Assembly (NCBI GenBank): GCA_003141245.1
Contig: PLLE01000041.1
Coordinates: 39,029-103,028, forward strand
Direction of reading: 5' to 3'
Source of the DNA: Chloroflexota bacterium
GTDB taxonomy: Bacteria; Chloroflexota; Limnocylindria; Limnocylindrales; CSP1-4
Length of the DNA stretch: 64,000 nucleotides
Shown piece after piece: positions 18,822 through 27,559 of the stretch. The first letter of the stretch is position 1, and every line of letters begins with the position of its first letter. The position numbers and the translations under genes are program-made. Under the pieces are notes generated by a model. It was not told where the DNA came from. It saw only the letters and a program-made list of their open reading frames with translations, and did no database searches.

Positions 18822-19804
18822 AGCGACAGACGATCGTCGTGCCCGAGACCGCCGCGGGTCGCGTCGATCGGCTTGTCGCCGATGTCTCAGGACTGTCACG
18901 CAGCTACGTCCAGAAACTCATCTCCGAGGGCCACGTCACCGCGGCGGGCTCCGCCGTCAAGTCCAGCGACACGGTCATCCCGGGCTGGGTTCTGGAGTTG
19001 GTAGTGCCGGACCCCATACCGCTCGAGCTCGAGCCCGAACCCATCCCGCTCTCCGTCGTCTACGAGGACGACGACATGCTGATCGTCGACAAGGCCGCGG
19101 GCCTGGTCGTCCATCCGGCAGCCGGCCATTGGAGCGGAACCCTGGTCAACGCCCTGCTGGCCCGCGACACCGAGTACGGTGGCATCGCCGGGGTCCAGCG
19201 GCCGGGGATCGTACATCGCCTGGATCGGGATACCAGTGGCCTGCTCATGGTCGCCAAGAACGACAAGGCGCAGGCGAGCTTGATGGCGCAGCTGAAGGCG
19301 CGCAGCATCAAGAAGACGTATCTGGGCCTGGCATTGGGGGCAGTGGCCGCCACGACCGGGCGCATCGAGGCGCCGATCGGCCGCGACCCCAACCATCGAA
19401 CCCGGATGGCCGTCGTGCCGGATGGCCGTGAATCGGTGACCGGCTATCGAGTCCGCGAACGACTGGGAGCCTGGACCCTTCTCGAGCTGGACCTGGTGAC
19501 CGGTCGAACGCACCAGATCCGCGTCCACCTGGCGGCCATCGGACACCCTCTCGCGGGCGACCCGATCTACGGGAACGGGACCTCCCGGCGTGGGCCCGAG
19601 GGCAACGCCCGACTCTTCCTGCACAGCTGGCGAATCGAGCTGCAGTCGCCCACCGACGGGCACGTCATTCGCGCCACGGCGCCGTTGCCGCCCGAGCTGG
19701 AATCGGTGCTGGGCGCGTTGCGGGCTCAGCACGATGGGCTGCCCGGGCTGGCCCCGGGTCTCGGGTCTGAGCCGGAGAATCCTGTCCAGGAGCGGGATCG
19801 ATGA
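18818..19804 (+). CDS. rluD: RluD-type 23S rRNA pseudouridine synthase
   Basis: Converts uridines in 23S rRNA (helix 69 in E. coli) to pseudouridine. The 328-residue protein begins with an S4 RNA-binding domain (about 12-70: GRVDRLVADVSGLSRSYVQKL). The catalytic domain follows, with DKAAGLVVHPAAGH, the active-site HRLDRDTSG (catalytic Asp136) and LVTGRTHQIRVHLAAIGHP. The start is fixed by ATGA overlap with lspA, the classic lspA-rluD order. A tail of about 40 residues after the fold is Gly/Pro-rich. Confidence 0.93.
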   Translation: MKRQTIVVPETAAGRVDRLVADVSGLSRSYVQKLISEGHVTAAGSAVKSSDTVIPGWVLELVVPDPIPLELEPEPIPLSVVYEDDDMLIVDKAAGLVVHPAAGHWSGTLVNALLARDTEYGGIAGVQRPGIVHRLDRDTSGLLMVAKNDKAQASLMAQLKARSIKKTYLGLALGAVAATTGRIEAPIGRDPNHRTRMAVVPDGRESVTGYRVRERLGAWTLLELDLVTGRTHQIRVHLAAIGHPLAGDPIYGNGTSRRGPEGNARLFLHSWRIELQSPTDGHVIRATAPLPPELESVLGALRAQHDGLPGLAPGLGSEPENPVQERDR

Positions 19805-20457
19805 GCGTGTCACCGCGCGACCAGGATCCTGCCCCGGTCGACGCGGCCTCGGTCGACCCGCCGACGCCGATGCTCGTCATCATCTCGGGGCCGTCGGGCG
19901 TGGGCAAGGACACGATCATCGAGGCTCTGCAGAAGCGTGGCCACTTGCCGGCTTACCACTACGTCGTCACCTGCACCACCCGGCCCCGGCGCCCCAACGA
20001 GATCGACGGCCTCAGCTACATCTTCCTCTCGGTCCCGGAGTTCCTTGCCGTCCGAGATGCCGGCGAGCTGCTCGAGGCGAATGAAGTCCACGGCAACTGG
20101 TACGGCACTCCGCGTGCCGGCGTTCGGGATGCTCTGGCGCGCGGCCAGCACGCCATCCTGAAGATCGATGTCCAGGGTGCCCGGGTGGTCAAGGGCTGCT
20201 CCCCGGACGCGCTCCTGATCTTCGTCATTCCACCGTCGCTGGAGACCCTCCACCAGCACTTGAAGGCACGACGGACCGAGTCGGCCGAACAACTGGAGGT
20301 CCGTCAGCGCGACGCCGCCACCGAACTGGCCCGCAAGGACGACTACGACTACGTGGTGGTAAACGAGGAGAACCGCGTGGATCTGACGGCGGAACGGATC
20401 GAGCAGATCATCACGGCGGAGGAGCGGCGCGGGCCGCGCCGACGGGTGACCGTCTAG
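19801..20457 (+). CDS. gmk: Guanylate kinase
   Basis: Phosphorylates GMP to GDP with ATP. The P-loop GPSGVGKD is at residues 30-37, followed by the GMP-binding TTRPRRPNEIDGLSYIF and later IDVQGARVVK. The length of 218 residues exceeds the usual 200 because of a 23-residue acidic/Pro-rich N-terminal extension; an internal Met24 directly before LVIISGPSG could be an alternative start. The ATGA overlap with rluD favours the longer form. An rpoZ or coaBC partner, common after gmk, is absent; priA follows directly. Confidence 0.93.
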   Translation: MSVSPRDQDPAPVDAASVDPPTPMLVIISGPSGVGKDTIIEALQKRGHLPAYHYVVTCTTRPRRPNEIDGLSYIFLSVPEFLAVRDAGELLEANEVHGNWYGTPRAGVRDALARGQHAILKIDVQGARVVKGCSPDALLIFVIPPSLETLHQHLKARRTESAEQLEVRQRDAATELARKDDYDYVVVNEENRVDLTAERIEQIITAEERRGPRRRVTV

Positions 20458-20480
20458 GAGGCCGGCCCGAAGGGTGGTGG

Positions 20481-23135
20481 GTGATGACCCAAGATAGCGA
20501 AGGGATCGCCGGGTCGGACGAGCTCGCTCTATGGGTGGGCGCGCGTGCATTCGAGGGGACGAAACCGCGCAGCCAGGGGCCGGTCGAGGTCGCCGTCGAC
20601 GCTCCCGGCGCCTCGCACTCCTACACCTACGCGGTGCCCGAACGACTGGCCGGCATCGAACCCGGCGAGGCGGTCTTGGTCGAATTCGGGCGTGGGCGCC
20701 AGGCGTTGGGTGTGGTTGTCGGGGAGGCCGACCGCGACTTGGCGGTCGATCCGAAACCGATCCTGGCTCGAGTTCGGGCCGATGGGCCGCTGCTTCCACC
20801 GCTGTCGTTGGCTTTCGCCCTCTGGATCTCCGGCGAGTACCTGGCGCCGCCGGCCGCGGTCCTGCGTTCGATGCTGCCGCCCGGGATGTTGGAGCGCCTG
20901 GAGCTCGTGGCGGAGTGGCTGCCGATGCGGTGGCAGGAGAATGCAGGGCCGGTGGCGGGAACGGCGCTGGCGGAGGGGACGGCGCCAGCTGATGGGGTGG
21001 AGCTGGGGTCGGAGCGGTGGGCCCCGGGGCCTGAGCCCGTCGACGCGGCCGAGGAGGCGCTGCGCGAGCGGCTGGCGACCGGCCCGCGCGCGGTCCGGGA
21101 CCTCGAAGGCGGAGAGGGTCGGGCGACCCTGCTGAGACGGTTGCGGGGGATGGCCGCGCGAGGGCTGGTGCGGCTGGAGTGGACGCTGACGTCAGCCGCG
21201 GCCGGGCCTCGCTTCGAGCGCTGGCTGACTTTGACCGATGAGGGGAGGGGAGCGGCAGAGGATCTGGCGGCAGCCGTGGCGGGCGCCCCGGGAATGGCCC
21301 GAGCGGTGGGGGCGCGGCTCGGCCCGCGGCAGCGGGCCCTGCTGGCCGATCTTGCGGCCGCCGGCGACCGCGGGCTCGCGAGCGCGGCTGCGGCGGAGAT
21401 CCACGGATCCGGGACGGCCACGAGCCTGGAGCGGCGCGGGCTGGTGCTCGCTGAAGTGCGCGAGAGGCCCCGGCGGCCGCTGGAGAAGCGCCCGGTCGGC
21501 CGCCGGGGGACGCGCCCGGAGGGAGTGGAGCTGACCGGGCCGCAGCGGGCGGCCCTGGACGCGATCCTGGTCGCGGCCGCCGCTCGCAATCACACGCCGC
21601 TTCTACTGGAGGGAGTGACCGGCGCCGGGAAGACCACCGTCTACGCCGAGGCAATCGCCGAGACCCTCATCTCGGGTCGCCCGGCACTCGTCCTCGTCCC
21701 GGAGATCGCGCTGGCGATGCCCCTGGTCGATCGTCTTCGCGCCGACCTGGACGCGCAGATCGCGATCCTGCATTCGGGCCTCGGCGAGGGAGAACGGGCC
21801 GACGAGTGGCGGCGGATTCGGGCGGGCGGCGTCGACGTCGTCGTGGGCACGAGGATCGCCCTGACCGCGCCGCTCGCCGACGTCGGGTTGATCGTGGTCG
21901 ACGAGGAGCATGACGCCGCGTACAAGAGCGACCGCACCCCGCGACTGCAGGCCCGCGACGCCGCACTGGCGCTTGCCCGCCTTGCCGGCGCGGCGGTCGT
22001 TCTCGGGAGCGCGACCCCGTCCGTGGAGAGCGTCGGCCGCGTGCGCGACGGTAGCTATCGCCACGCGGTGCTGCCGGAGCGCCCCAGCGGCGCCCCGCCC
22101 CGCGTCGAGGTCGTCGATCTTCGCGCCGAGCTGGCGGGCGGCAACCGCAGTCTCCTCTCGGTCGCGTTGCGGGCAGCCCTGGCGGCACTTCCGGCGGGCG
22201 ATCGGGCGATCCTGATGATCAACCGCCGGGGCACCGCCTCGGTGGTCGTCTGCCGCGACTGCGGCCACGTTCAACGTTGTCCCGAGTGCGAGCGAACGCT
22301 CGTCTTCCACCAGGCCGGCGTCACGCTGCGCTGCCACCATTGCGGAACCGCCACGCCGCTGGCGTCGCGCTGTCCGGCCTGCCGCTCCCCGCGGATCCGG
22401 TACCTGGGCGGGGGCACGCAGCGGGTGGAGGAGGAAGTCAAGGCCGTCTTCCCTCACCTGGGGGTCGGCCGGCTCGACCGCGACGTCGCCGAGCACAAGG
22501 GCGCAGTCGAGCGCGTCCTCGACGCTTTCGCCGACGGTCGGCTCGACATCCTGGTAGGAACGAGCCTGGTCGCCAAGGGCATCGACATCCCGGAGGTCAC
22601 GCTGGTCGGCGTGGTCTCGGCCGACGTCGCCCTGAATCTGCCGGACGAGCGCGCCGCCGAGCGGACGTACCAGCTTCTCACCCAGGCCGTCGGGCGCGCC
22701 GGGCGCGGGGAGCGGCCCGGCCTCGCCTTCATCCAGACCTACCAGCCCGACCACCCCGCGATCGTGGCCGTCGCTTCCGGCAACGCCTCGGCCTTCTACG
22801 ACGCCGAGCTGGAGGTCCGGCGCCGGTTCGGGTCGCCGCCGTTCGGCCGTCTGGTGAAGCTGACCGTCGGCCTGCCCGACCATCTGGCGGCCGAGCACGA
22901 GGCCGCCGCGATGGCCGATCGCCTGCGCGCCATGGCCTTGGCTCGGGCCGTCGTCTCGTCCGCCGGCCCCGCCATCTCGGTCACCGTCCTGGGCCCGGCC
23001 CCCGCCTACGTCGCCCGCCGCGCCGGCCGTTGGCGCTGGAACGTCGTCCTGCGCGGCGACCGCCCGCTGGACCTGCTCGACCCGCCGCCGGGCGCACCGT
23101 GGTCGATCGACGTGGATCCCGATTCACTGCTCTGA
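20481..23135 (+). CDS. priA: Primosomal protein N' (replication restart helicase PriA)
   Basis: A 3'-5' DNA helicase that reloads the replisome at stalled forks. The protein has 884 residues. The N-terminal DNA-binding domain (about 35-330) has an Ala/Gly-rich, poorly conserved middle. The helicase core follows: Walker A GVTGAGKTT (378-386), DEEH in VVDEEHDAAYK, and motif VI region QAVGRAGRGERPG. The zinc-binding insert has the paired cysteines CRDCGHVQRCPEC, CHHCG and CPAC. GTG 20481 and ATG 20484 are adjacent possible starts; AGGAGG overlaps the gmk stop about 20 bases upstream. It follows gmk with 23 bases between and is likely the last gene of the lspA operon. Confidence 0.94.
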   Translation: MMTQDSEGIAGSDELALWVGARAFEGTKPRSQGPVEVAVDAPGASHSYTYAVPERLAGIEPGEAVLVEFGRGRQALGVVVGEADRDLAVDPKPILARVRADGPLLPPLSLAFALWISGEYLAPPAAVLRSMLPPGMLERLELVAEWLPMRWQENAGPVAGTALAEGTAPADGVELGSERWAPGPEPVDAAEEALRERLATGPRAVRDLEGGEGRATLLRRLRGMAARGLVRLEWTLTSAAAGPRFERWLTLTDEGRGAAEDLAAAVAGAPGMARAVGARLGPRQRALLADLAAAGDRGLASAAAAEIHGSGTATSLERRGLVLAEVRERPRRPLEKRPVGRRGTRPEGVELTGPQRAALDAILVAAAARNHTPLLLEGVTGAGKTTVYAEAIAETLISGRPALVLVPEIALAMPLVDRLRADLDAQIAILHSGLGEGERADEWRRIRAGGVDVVVGTRIALTAPLADVGLIVVDEEHDAAYKSDRTPRLQARDAALALARLAGAAVVLGSATPSVESVGRVRDGSYRHAVLPERPSGAPPRVEVVDLRAELAGGNRSLLSVALRAALAALPAGDRAILMINRRGTASVVVCRDCGHVQRCPECERTLVFHQAGVTLRCHHCGTATPLASRCPACRSPRIRYLGGGTQRVEEEVKAVFPHLGVGRLDRDVAEHKGAVERVLDAFADGRLDILVGTSLVAKGIDIPEVTLVGVVSADVALNLPDERAAERTYQLLTQAVGRAGRGERPGLAFIQTYQPDHPAIVAVASGNASAFYDAELEVRRRFGSPPFGRLVKLTVGLPDHLAAEHEAAAMADRLRAMALARAVVSSAGPAISVTVLGPAPAYVARRAGRWRWNVVLRGDRPLDLLDPPPGAPWSIDVDPDSLL

Positions 23136-23189
23136 GCGCGTTCGCTGCGACCAGCCCATCAGGCCGGATGACCCGCGCCGGGCTCTCGG

Positions 23190-23195
23190 TATACT
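23190..23195 (+). promoter_or_regulatory. -10 box (TATACT) of leaderless def-fmt
   Basis: TATACT ends eight bases before the def ATG, so the transcript would start at or within a few bases of the start codon. There is no Shine-Dalgarno sequence before def, consistent with leaderless translation. Confidence 0.65.
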
Positions 23196-23203
23196 CTGCG
23201 GCC

Positions 23204-23719
23204 ATGAGTGTCCGACCCATCGTTCTCCTCGGTGATCCCCGGCTGCGCCTGAAAGGCGAGCCCGTCGACAGCTTCGGCAAGTACCTGCACGAGCTGCTCG
23301 ACGACCTGACCGACTCCATGCGCCATGCCCCCGGCGTCGGGCTTGCGGCGCCGCAGCTGGGCGAGGCTGTTCGCGCCTGCGTCGTCGAGGTCGAGGGCCA
23401 GCTCCACGAGTTGGTCAATCCGCGCCTCGTTCGGGCGGACGGCGACGACCGCGACCTGGAGGGCTGCCTCTCGATTCCGGGCTACGTGGCCTATGTCACC
23501 CGGCGGGAGAAAGTTTGGGTCGTGGCCCAGAACCGCCGCGGCCGCAAGATCAAAGTGGCGGGCTCGGGGATGCTGGGCCGCGCGCTGCAGCACGAGCTCG
23601 ACCACCTCGAAGGCAAGCTCTACATCGACTACCTGGGTTCGCTCGACGAGCTGATCTCGACCGAACACGACGAGGACGAGGAAGGTCGACCGGCAGCCGC
23701 GCGTACCGCCGTAGGGTGA
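23204..23719 (+). CDS. def: Peptide deformylase
   Basis: Metalloenzyme that removes the formyl group from the first Met of new proteins. All three motifs are present: GVGLAAPQ (44-51), EGCLSIPG with metal ligand Cys88, and HELDH (130-134). It has 171 residues with an acidic tail. ATG 23204 is the first codon after a -10 box. The stop overlaps the fmt start as GTGA, giving the usual def-fmt pair whose products act at opposite ends of the formylation cycle. Confidence 0.95.
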   Translation: MSVRPIVLLGDPRLRLKGEPVDSFGKYLHELLDDLTDSMRHAPGVGLAAPQLGEAVRACVVEVEGQLHELVNPRLVRADGDDRDLEGCLSIPGYVAYVTRREKVWVVAQNRRGRKIKVAGSGMLGRALQHELDHLEGKLYIDYLGSLDELISTEHDEDEEGRPAAARTAVG

Positions 23720-24681
23720 GCGACGGGGCGGCGGTCCAACCTTCGACCGTCGTTCGCGCGGTCTTCTTCGGGAGCGGCTCGTTCGCGGTGCCGATCCTCG
23801 ATGCCCTTGTCGAGTTTCCGGGCGTTCGAGCCCAGGCCGTCGTTTCCGCGCCCGATCGGCCGGTTGGCCGGAAGGCCATTCTGACGCCGACTCCCGTTGC
23901 CGCCCGAGCTCGAGAGCTGGGCCTGCCGCTGCTGCAGCCGGTTCGAGTTCGAAGGTCCGAAGCCGTCGAGGCCCTGGCGGCAGCGGCGCCCGACCTGATC
24001 GTCCTGGCCGACTACGGCCAGCTCATACCGCGGGTGCTCCTCGATCTTCCGCCGCGTGGCTTCCTGAACCTGCATCCGTCTGCGCTGCCTCGCCACCGGG
24101 GCGCGGCGCCGATCCCGGCCACCATCATGGAGGGGGACGAGGAGTCCGCGGTGACGCTGATAGTGGTCACGGAGGAGATGGACGCCGGTCCGATCGTTGC
24201 GGTGGAGCCGTTGGAGGTCCGGCCGGACGACACCGCAGTGACCCTGGAGGAACGGGCGGCCGAGGTGGCGGCTCGACTGCTGATTCGCGCGTTGCCAGAG
24301 TGGCTGGCAGGACGGCTTCAGGCCACACCTCAGGCGTTGGAAGGCGTGACGTTGACGCGGCCCCTGCGCCGCGAAGATGGGCTGCTCGATCCGGGCCGAT
24401 CCGCGGTCGAGCTTGAGCGGCAGGTCCGGGCGTATCAGCCCTGGCCGGGCAGCTACATAAAGAACATCAAGACGGGGGATGAGCGGCTGATCGTTTGGAA
24501 GGCTCACGTGGCTGCCCGCGAGCGCGGCGATGTGGCAGGGCGGTTCGTCACCACGTCCGACGGGGGCCTGGCGATGGCGACGGGCGAGGGACAGCTCGTG
24601 CTGGAAGAGGTCCAGATGGCCGGTGGTCGGAAGATGACCGGCGCCGAGTTGCTCCGCGGCCGGCCGGGCCTGGTCGGCTGA
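23716..24681 (+). CDS. fmt: Methionyl-tRNA formyltransferase
   Basis: Formylates Met-tRNA-fMet using 10-formyl-THF. The 321-residue protein has FFGSGSFAVPILDAL at the N-terminus, then ADYGQLIPRVLLD, NLHPSALPRHRGAAPI (catalytic Asn and His) and TEEMDAGPI (catalytic Asp). The C-terminal OB-fold includes RAYQPWPGSY. The usual SLLPRYRG is SALPRHRG here, a mild variation. GTG 23716 overlaps the def stop. It is followed by the repeat-rich gap at 24682-25196. Confidence 0.94.
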   Translation: MSDGAAVQPSTVVRAVFFGSGSFAVPILDALVEFPGVRAQAVVSAPDRPVGRKAILTPTPVAARARELGLPLLQPVRVRRSEAVEALAAAAPDLIVLADYGQLIPRVLLDLPPRGFLNLHPSALPRHRGAAPIPATIMEGDEESAVTLIVVTEEMDAGPIVAVEPLEVRPDDTAVTLEERAAEVAARLLIRALPEWLAGRLQATPQALEGVTLTRPLRREDGLLDPGRSAVELERQVRAYQPWPGSYIKNIKTGDERLIVWKAHVAARERGDVAGRFVTTSDGGLAMATGEGQLVLEEVQMAGGRKMTGAELLRGRPGLVG

Positions 24682-24729
24682 CCCGCTCGGGGACCGCTGT
24701 CGACCCGCCGCCGACCCACGGTCGGGCCG

Positions 24730-24772
24730 CCGCCGACCTGCCGCCGACCTGCCGCCGACCTGCCACCGACGG
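24730..24772 (+). repeat. 11-bp tandem repeat (CCGCCGACCTG)
   Basis: Three perfect units of CCGCCGACCTG (24730-24762) and a degenerate fourth abut the left inverted repeat of the element at 24773. Confidence 0.9.
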
Positions 24773-24976
24773 TTTTGCCCAATACGCCTGGGTGGAGTAC
24801 TGAGCGACGGCGGGGCGCGGGGTCTACCGAGGCTGGCCGTCGTGTCAGCCGTATTCGGCTAATAGATGGCAGATCCAGATCGACGTATGGAGACGCATGC
24901 CCGTCGAAGGCGTCCGTGGCGCCCCTGGATGGACTTGTCTCCAACTCTGTACTCCGTGGGGGCGTGTTGGGGAAAA
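24773..24976. repeat. Inverted-repeat-bounded intergenic element, copy 1
   Basis: About 204 bp bounded by imperfect 32-bp inverted repeats: 24773-24804 on the plus strand and 24945-24976 on the minus strand. The two ends match at about 24 of 32 positions by eye; shared parts are TTTT, CCCAA, ACGCC and GGAGTAC. The interior has the stem-loop AGCCG-TATT-CGGCT at 24848-24861. Element 2 at 29530-29754 shares the same end sequence and the same interior motif (GGCYGTCG ... AGCCGTAT.CGGCTA). There is no reading frame of note and no transposase. MITE-like or a structured regulatory element are the options. Confidence 0.7.
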
Positions 24977-24978
24977 GC

Positions 24979-25190
24979 GGGCCGCTCGGCTCGGCTCGGA
25001 TCGCCCGGCTCGGCCGGCTCGGCTCGGCCGGCTCGGCCCGCCCGGCTCGGATCGCCCGGGCGCCCGACCGCCTCGGATCGCCTGGGCGCTCGGCTCGCCC
25101 GAGAGCTCGGATCGCCCGGCTCGGCCCGCCCGGGCGCCCGACCGCCTCGGACTGGCCTGTTCGCCGGGAGTGCGCGGCTCGCGCCGCCAC
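24979..25190. repeat. GC-rich degenerate repeat tract
   Basis: Roughly 210 bases built from CGGCTCGG and CGGATCGCCCGG-like units. A 24-bp segment, present at 25054-25077 and 25128-25151, is repeated exactly. All frames are low-complexity Ala/Arg/Gly/Ser, so it is not coding. It ends just before the rlmN promoter. Confidence 0.8.
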
Positions 25191-25196
25191 GCATGC

Positions 25197-25202
25197 GATA
25201 AT
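25197..25202 (+). promoter_or_regulatory. -10 box (GATAAT) for rlmN
   Basis: GATAAT ends nine bases before the rlmN GTG, with a run of C in between and no Shine-Dalgarno, so the transcript is probably leaderless or has only a few leader bases. Confidence 0.6.
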
Positions 25203-25211
25203 CGCCCCCCT

Positions 25212-26552
25212 GTGACAGAGCTTTCCGCGCCGACCGATGCGTCAGCCGGCGACATCTCTCCCGCGTCCGCCCGCGCACCGGCGTCTACGTCTAGGTCGCG
25301 AGGGTCACGCAACGCCACCGACCCGCGCCCCGGGCTGAGTGGCCTGGTCGCGGGCACCCTCGAGGCGTGGCTCGCGATGGAGGGCCAGCCTGCGTACCGG
25401 GCCAAGCAGATCCGCGACGGCGTGTGGCGTCGCAACGCCAAGACGAGCGCCGAGATCCATCCCCTCCCGGTCGCCCTTCGCGCGCGCCTCGACCGGGCCT
25501 TCCGCGTCGACACGATCGCGGCCGACGAGATCACGATCTCCGACCGAGGGCTTACCGAGAAGATGCTGCACCCGCTCTCCGATGGCGCGCTGATCGAGTC
25601 GGTGCTGATGCACTACCCGGCGCGCGGGCACGGCGAGGACGGGCGGCCCGAGCACCGCGAGCGCTACACCCTGTGCATATCGAGCCAGGCCGGTTGCGCC
25701 GTCGGCTGCCCGTTCTGTGCCACGGGCGAGCTGGGCTTCGGCCGTGACCTCGAGACGGCCGAGATCCTCGACCAGGTCCGCCATGCCGCGCGACGGCTTG
25801 CCCCGACCGTCGCGGGTGGGCACGACGCTCATCTGACCAACGTCGTGTTCATGGGGATGGGCGAGCCGCTGCTCAACCTCGACCGCGTTCTGGAGGCAGT
25901 AGCCGCGCTTTCCGACCCGCAACGGTTCGGCCTTGGCGCTCGCCACGTCGTGGTCTCGACCTCGGGCGTCGTGCCCGGGATCCGTCGCTTGACTCAGCTC
26001 AACCCGCAGTTCACGCTGGCCATCAGCCTCCACGCCGCCCGAGACCCCCTGCGCGACGTCCTCGTACCGCTGAACCGCCGCTGGCCCGTGGCCGAGGTCG
26101 TGGCCGCCGCCCGGGCCCACGCGCGCGTAACCGGCCGGCGCGTCAGCTACGAGTACGTAATGATTTCGGGCGTGAACGACACCGACGTGGACGCCGACGC
26201 CCTCTCCGCCTTGTTGCGGGGCGACCTCGCGCACGTCAACCTGATTCCGATGAACCCGGTCGCCCACACGCCCTGGCAGGCCAGCAGCCCCGAGCGGGTC
26301 ACGCACTTCGCCGCGCGGCTGCGCGAGGGTGGCATCGGCGCGACGGTTCGACGCAACCGCGGCCAGGATGCGGGCGCCGCATGCGGACAGCTCGCGGCCG
26401 ATCGGGCAGGGGAGCCGCCGGCTCCGGCCGTGGCTCATCGCCGCGAGGTGATCATCCGGCAGAGTGAGGTGGCTATGAAGGGCGACCGCAGCGGCGAACG
26501 CCTCTCGGCCGATCTCGAAGCCGCGGTCGCGGGCCAGAAGGCGGACCGCTGA
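25212..26552 (+). CDS. rlmN: 23S rRNA/tRNA adenine-C2 methyltransferase RlmN
   Basis: Radical SAM enzyme that methylates A2503 of 23S rRNA and A37 of some tRNAs. The iron-sulfur motif is CAVGCPFC, followed by VVFMGMGEPLLN, VSTSGVVPGI, ISLHAARD and the catalytic cysteine in AACGQL. The 446 residues include a 40-residue disordered Ala/Ser/Arg-rich N-terminus and about 45 extra C-terminal residues. GTG 25212 is chosen for its position relative to the -10 box; later internal starts are possible. It is coupled to rpe by a TGATG junction. Confidence 0.92.
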   Translation: MTELSAPTDASAGDISPASARAPASTSRSRGSRNATDPRPGLSGLVAGTLEAWLAMEGQPAYRAKQIRDGVWRRNAKTSAEIHPLPVALRARLDRAFRVDTIAADEITISDRGLTEKMLHPLSDGALIESVLMHYPARGHGEDGRPEHRERYTLCISSQAGCAVGCPFCATGELGFGRDLETAEILDQVRHAARRLAPTVAGGHDAHLTNVVFMGMGEPLLNLDRVLEAVAALSDPQRFGLGARHVVVSTSGVVPGIRRLTQLNPQFTLAISLHAARDPLRDVLVPLNRRWPVAEVVAAARAHARVTGRRVSYEYVMISGVNDTDVDADALSALLRGDLAHVNLIPMNPVAHTPWQASSPERVTHFAARLREGGIGATVRRNRGQDAGAACGQLAADRAGEPPAPAVAHRREVIIRQSEVAMKGDRSGERLSADLEAAVAGQKADR

Positions 26553-27559
26553 TGCCGACCCGTCGCACCCTCGTCAGCGCCAGCATCCTGGACGCCGACC
26601 TCTCGAACCTCGCCCGGGACTCCCGAAAGGCGCTCAGGTCCGGCGCCGACCGCCTCCACCTCGACGTCATGGACGGCCATTTCGTTCCGAACATCACCTT
26701 CGGCCCCGGGTTGATCAAGCGCCTGCGGCGCATCGGCAAGCAGCCCTTCGACGCCCATCTCATGATCTCCGAGCCCGGCCGGTACATGGACCAGTTCATC
26801 GACGCCGGCTGCGACTCGATCACCTTCCATGTCGAGGTGGATGAACCGATCGAGCCGACGTTGCTCAAGATTCGAAAGGCCGGCCGGCAGGCGGGCCTTG
26901 CGATCAAGCCCGCGACTCCGCTCTCCGCCCTCGAGCCGTACCGCGAGTTGCTCGACATCGTCATGGTCATGACCGTCGAGCCGGGCTTCGGCGGCCAGTC
27001 GTTCATGAAAGAGGCCGCCACCAAGATCCTGCCCGCGCATCAGATCTTCCGGGGCCGGTCGGACGGGATGCCCGCCGGTCAGGTCCACGTCGACGGGGGC
27101 GTGAGCCGCCAGTCGGCGGAGCTGTGCGGCGGGCTCGCGGCGGAGGTCCTCGTCGTCGGGTCGACGCTGTGGAAGAAGGACCGCGACATCGCCCGCGAGA
27201 TCGGGCTGATCAAGGCGCTCGCCGACGAGGGCTATCGGAACGGCGACGGCAAGGGCCAGAGGGCCGTGCCGCATGACGAGTGGGTGCCGTTTGCGACGCT
27301 GCCCAGGTCGATCGGCCGGCGGCTGCTCAACGAGATCGAGGCGGCCGGGGTCCCCGTCATCCAGATCCGCGCCGAACGGGCGCCCGGAGCCGAAGGGCCG
27401 CGCGACTACGAGCTGCTGATCCCTGCCGGCTGCGAGGACGCCGCGGCGGAGCGGTTCGGGGAGGCCCGTCAGCTGGCACGGGGTGAGGCGGAGGCCAGAC
27501 GGCACGCGCCGCAGGACCGGACCCGACGCGATCCGAACGTTCGAGGAGGGACCGCGTGA
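26552..27559 (+). CDS. rpe: Ribulose-phosphate 3-epimerase with C-terminal extension
   Basis: Interconverts ribulose-5-P and xylulose-5-P in the pentose phosphate pathway. The TIM-barrel part (residues 1-225) is complete: SASILDADLSNL, HLDVMDGHFVPNITFGP, FDAHLMIS, MTVEPGFGGQSFM and VDGG, with the catalytic Asp pair and metal His. The protein is 335 residues instead of about 220. The extra C-terminal 110 residues (from about DEWVPFATLP) contain a small alpha/beta module, LLNEIEAAGVPVIQI then YELLIPAGCEDAAAERFGEA, that resembles DUF2007-type putative signalling domains. The assignment of the extension is inference. Confidence 0.9.
   Translation: MPTRRTLVSASILDADLSNLARDSRKALRSGADRLHLDVMDGHFVPNITFGPGLIKRLRRIGKQPFDAHLMISEPGRYMDQFIDAGCDSITFHVEVDEPIEPTLLKIRKAGRQAGLAIKPATPLSALEPYRELLDIVMVMTVEPGFGGQSFMKEAATKILPAHQIFRGRSDGMPAGQVHVDGGVSRQSAELCGGLAAEVLVVGSTLWKKDRDIAREIGLIKALADEGYRNGDGKGQRAVPHDEWVPFATLPRSIGRRLLNEIEAAGVPVIQIRAERAPGAEGPRDYELLIPAGCEDAAAERFGEARQLARGEAEARRHAPQDRTRRDPNVRGGTA

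Noticed and set aside
24897-25211. N-terminal coding extension of rlmN
   Set aside because: The upstream frame is low-complexity Arg/Pro/Gly translated from repeats, and a -10 box lies directly before GTG 25212.
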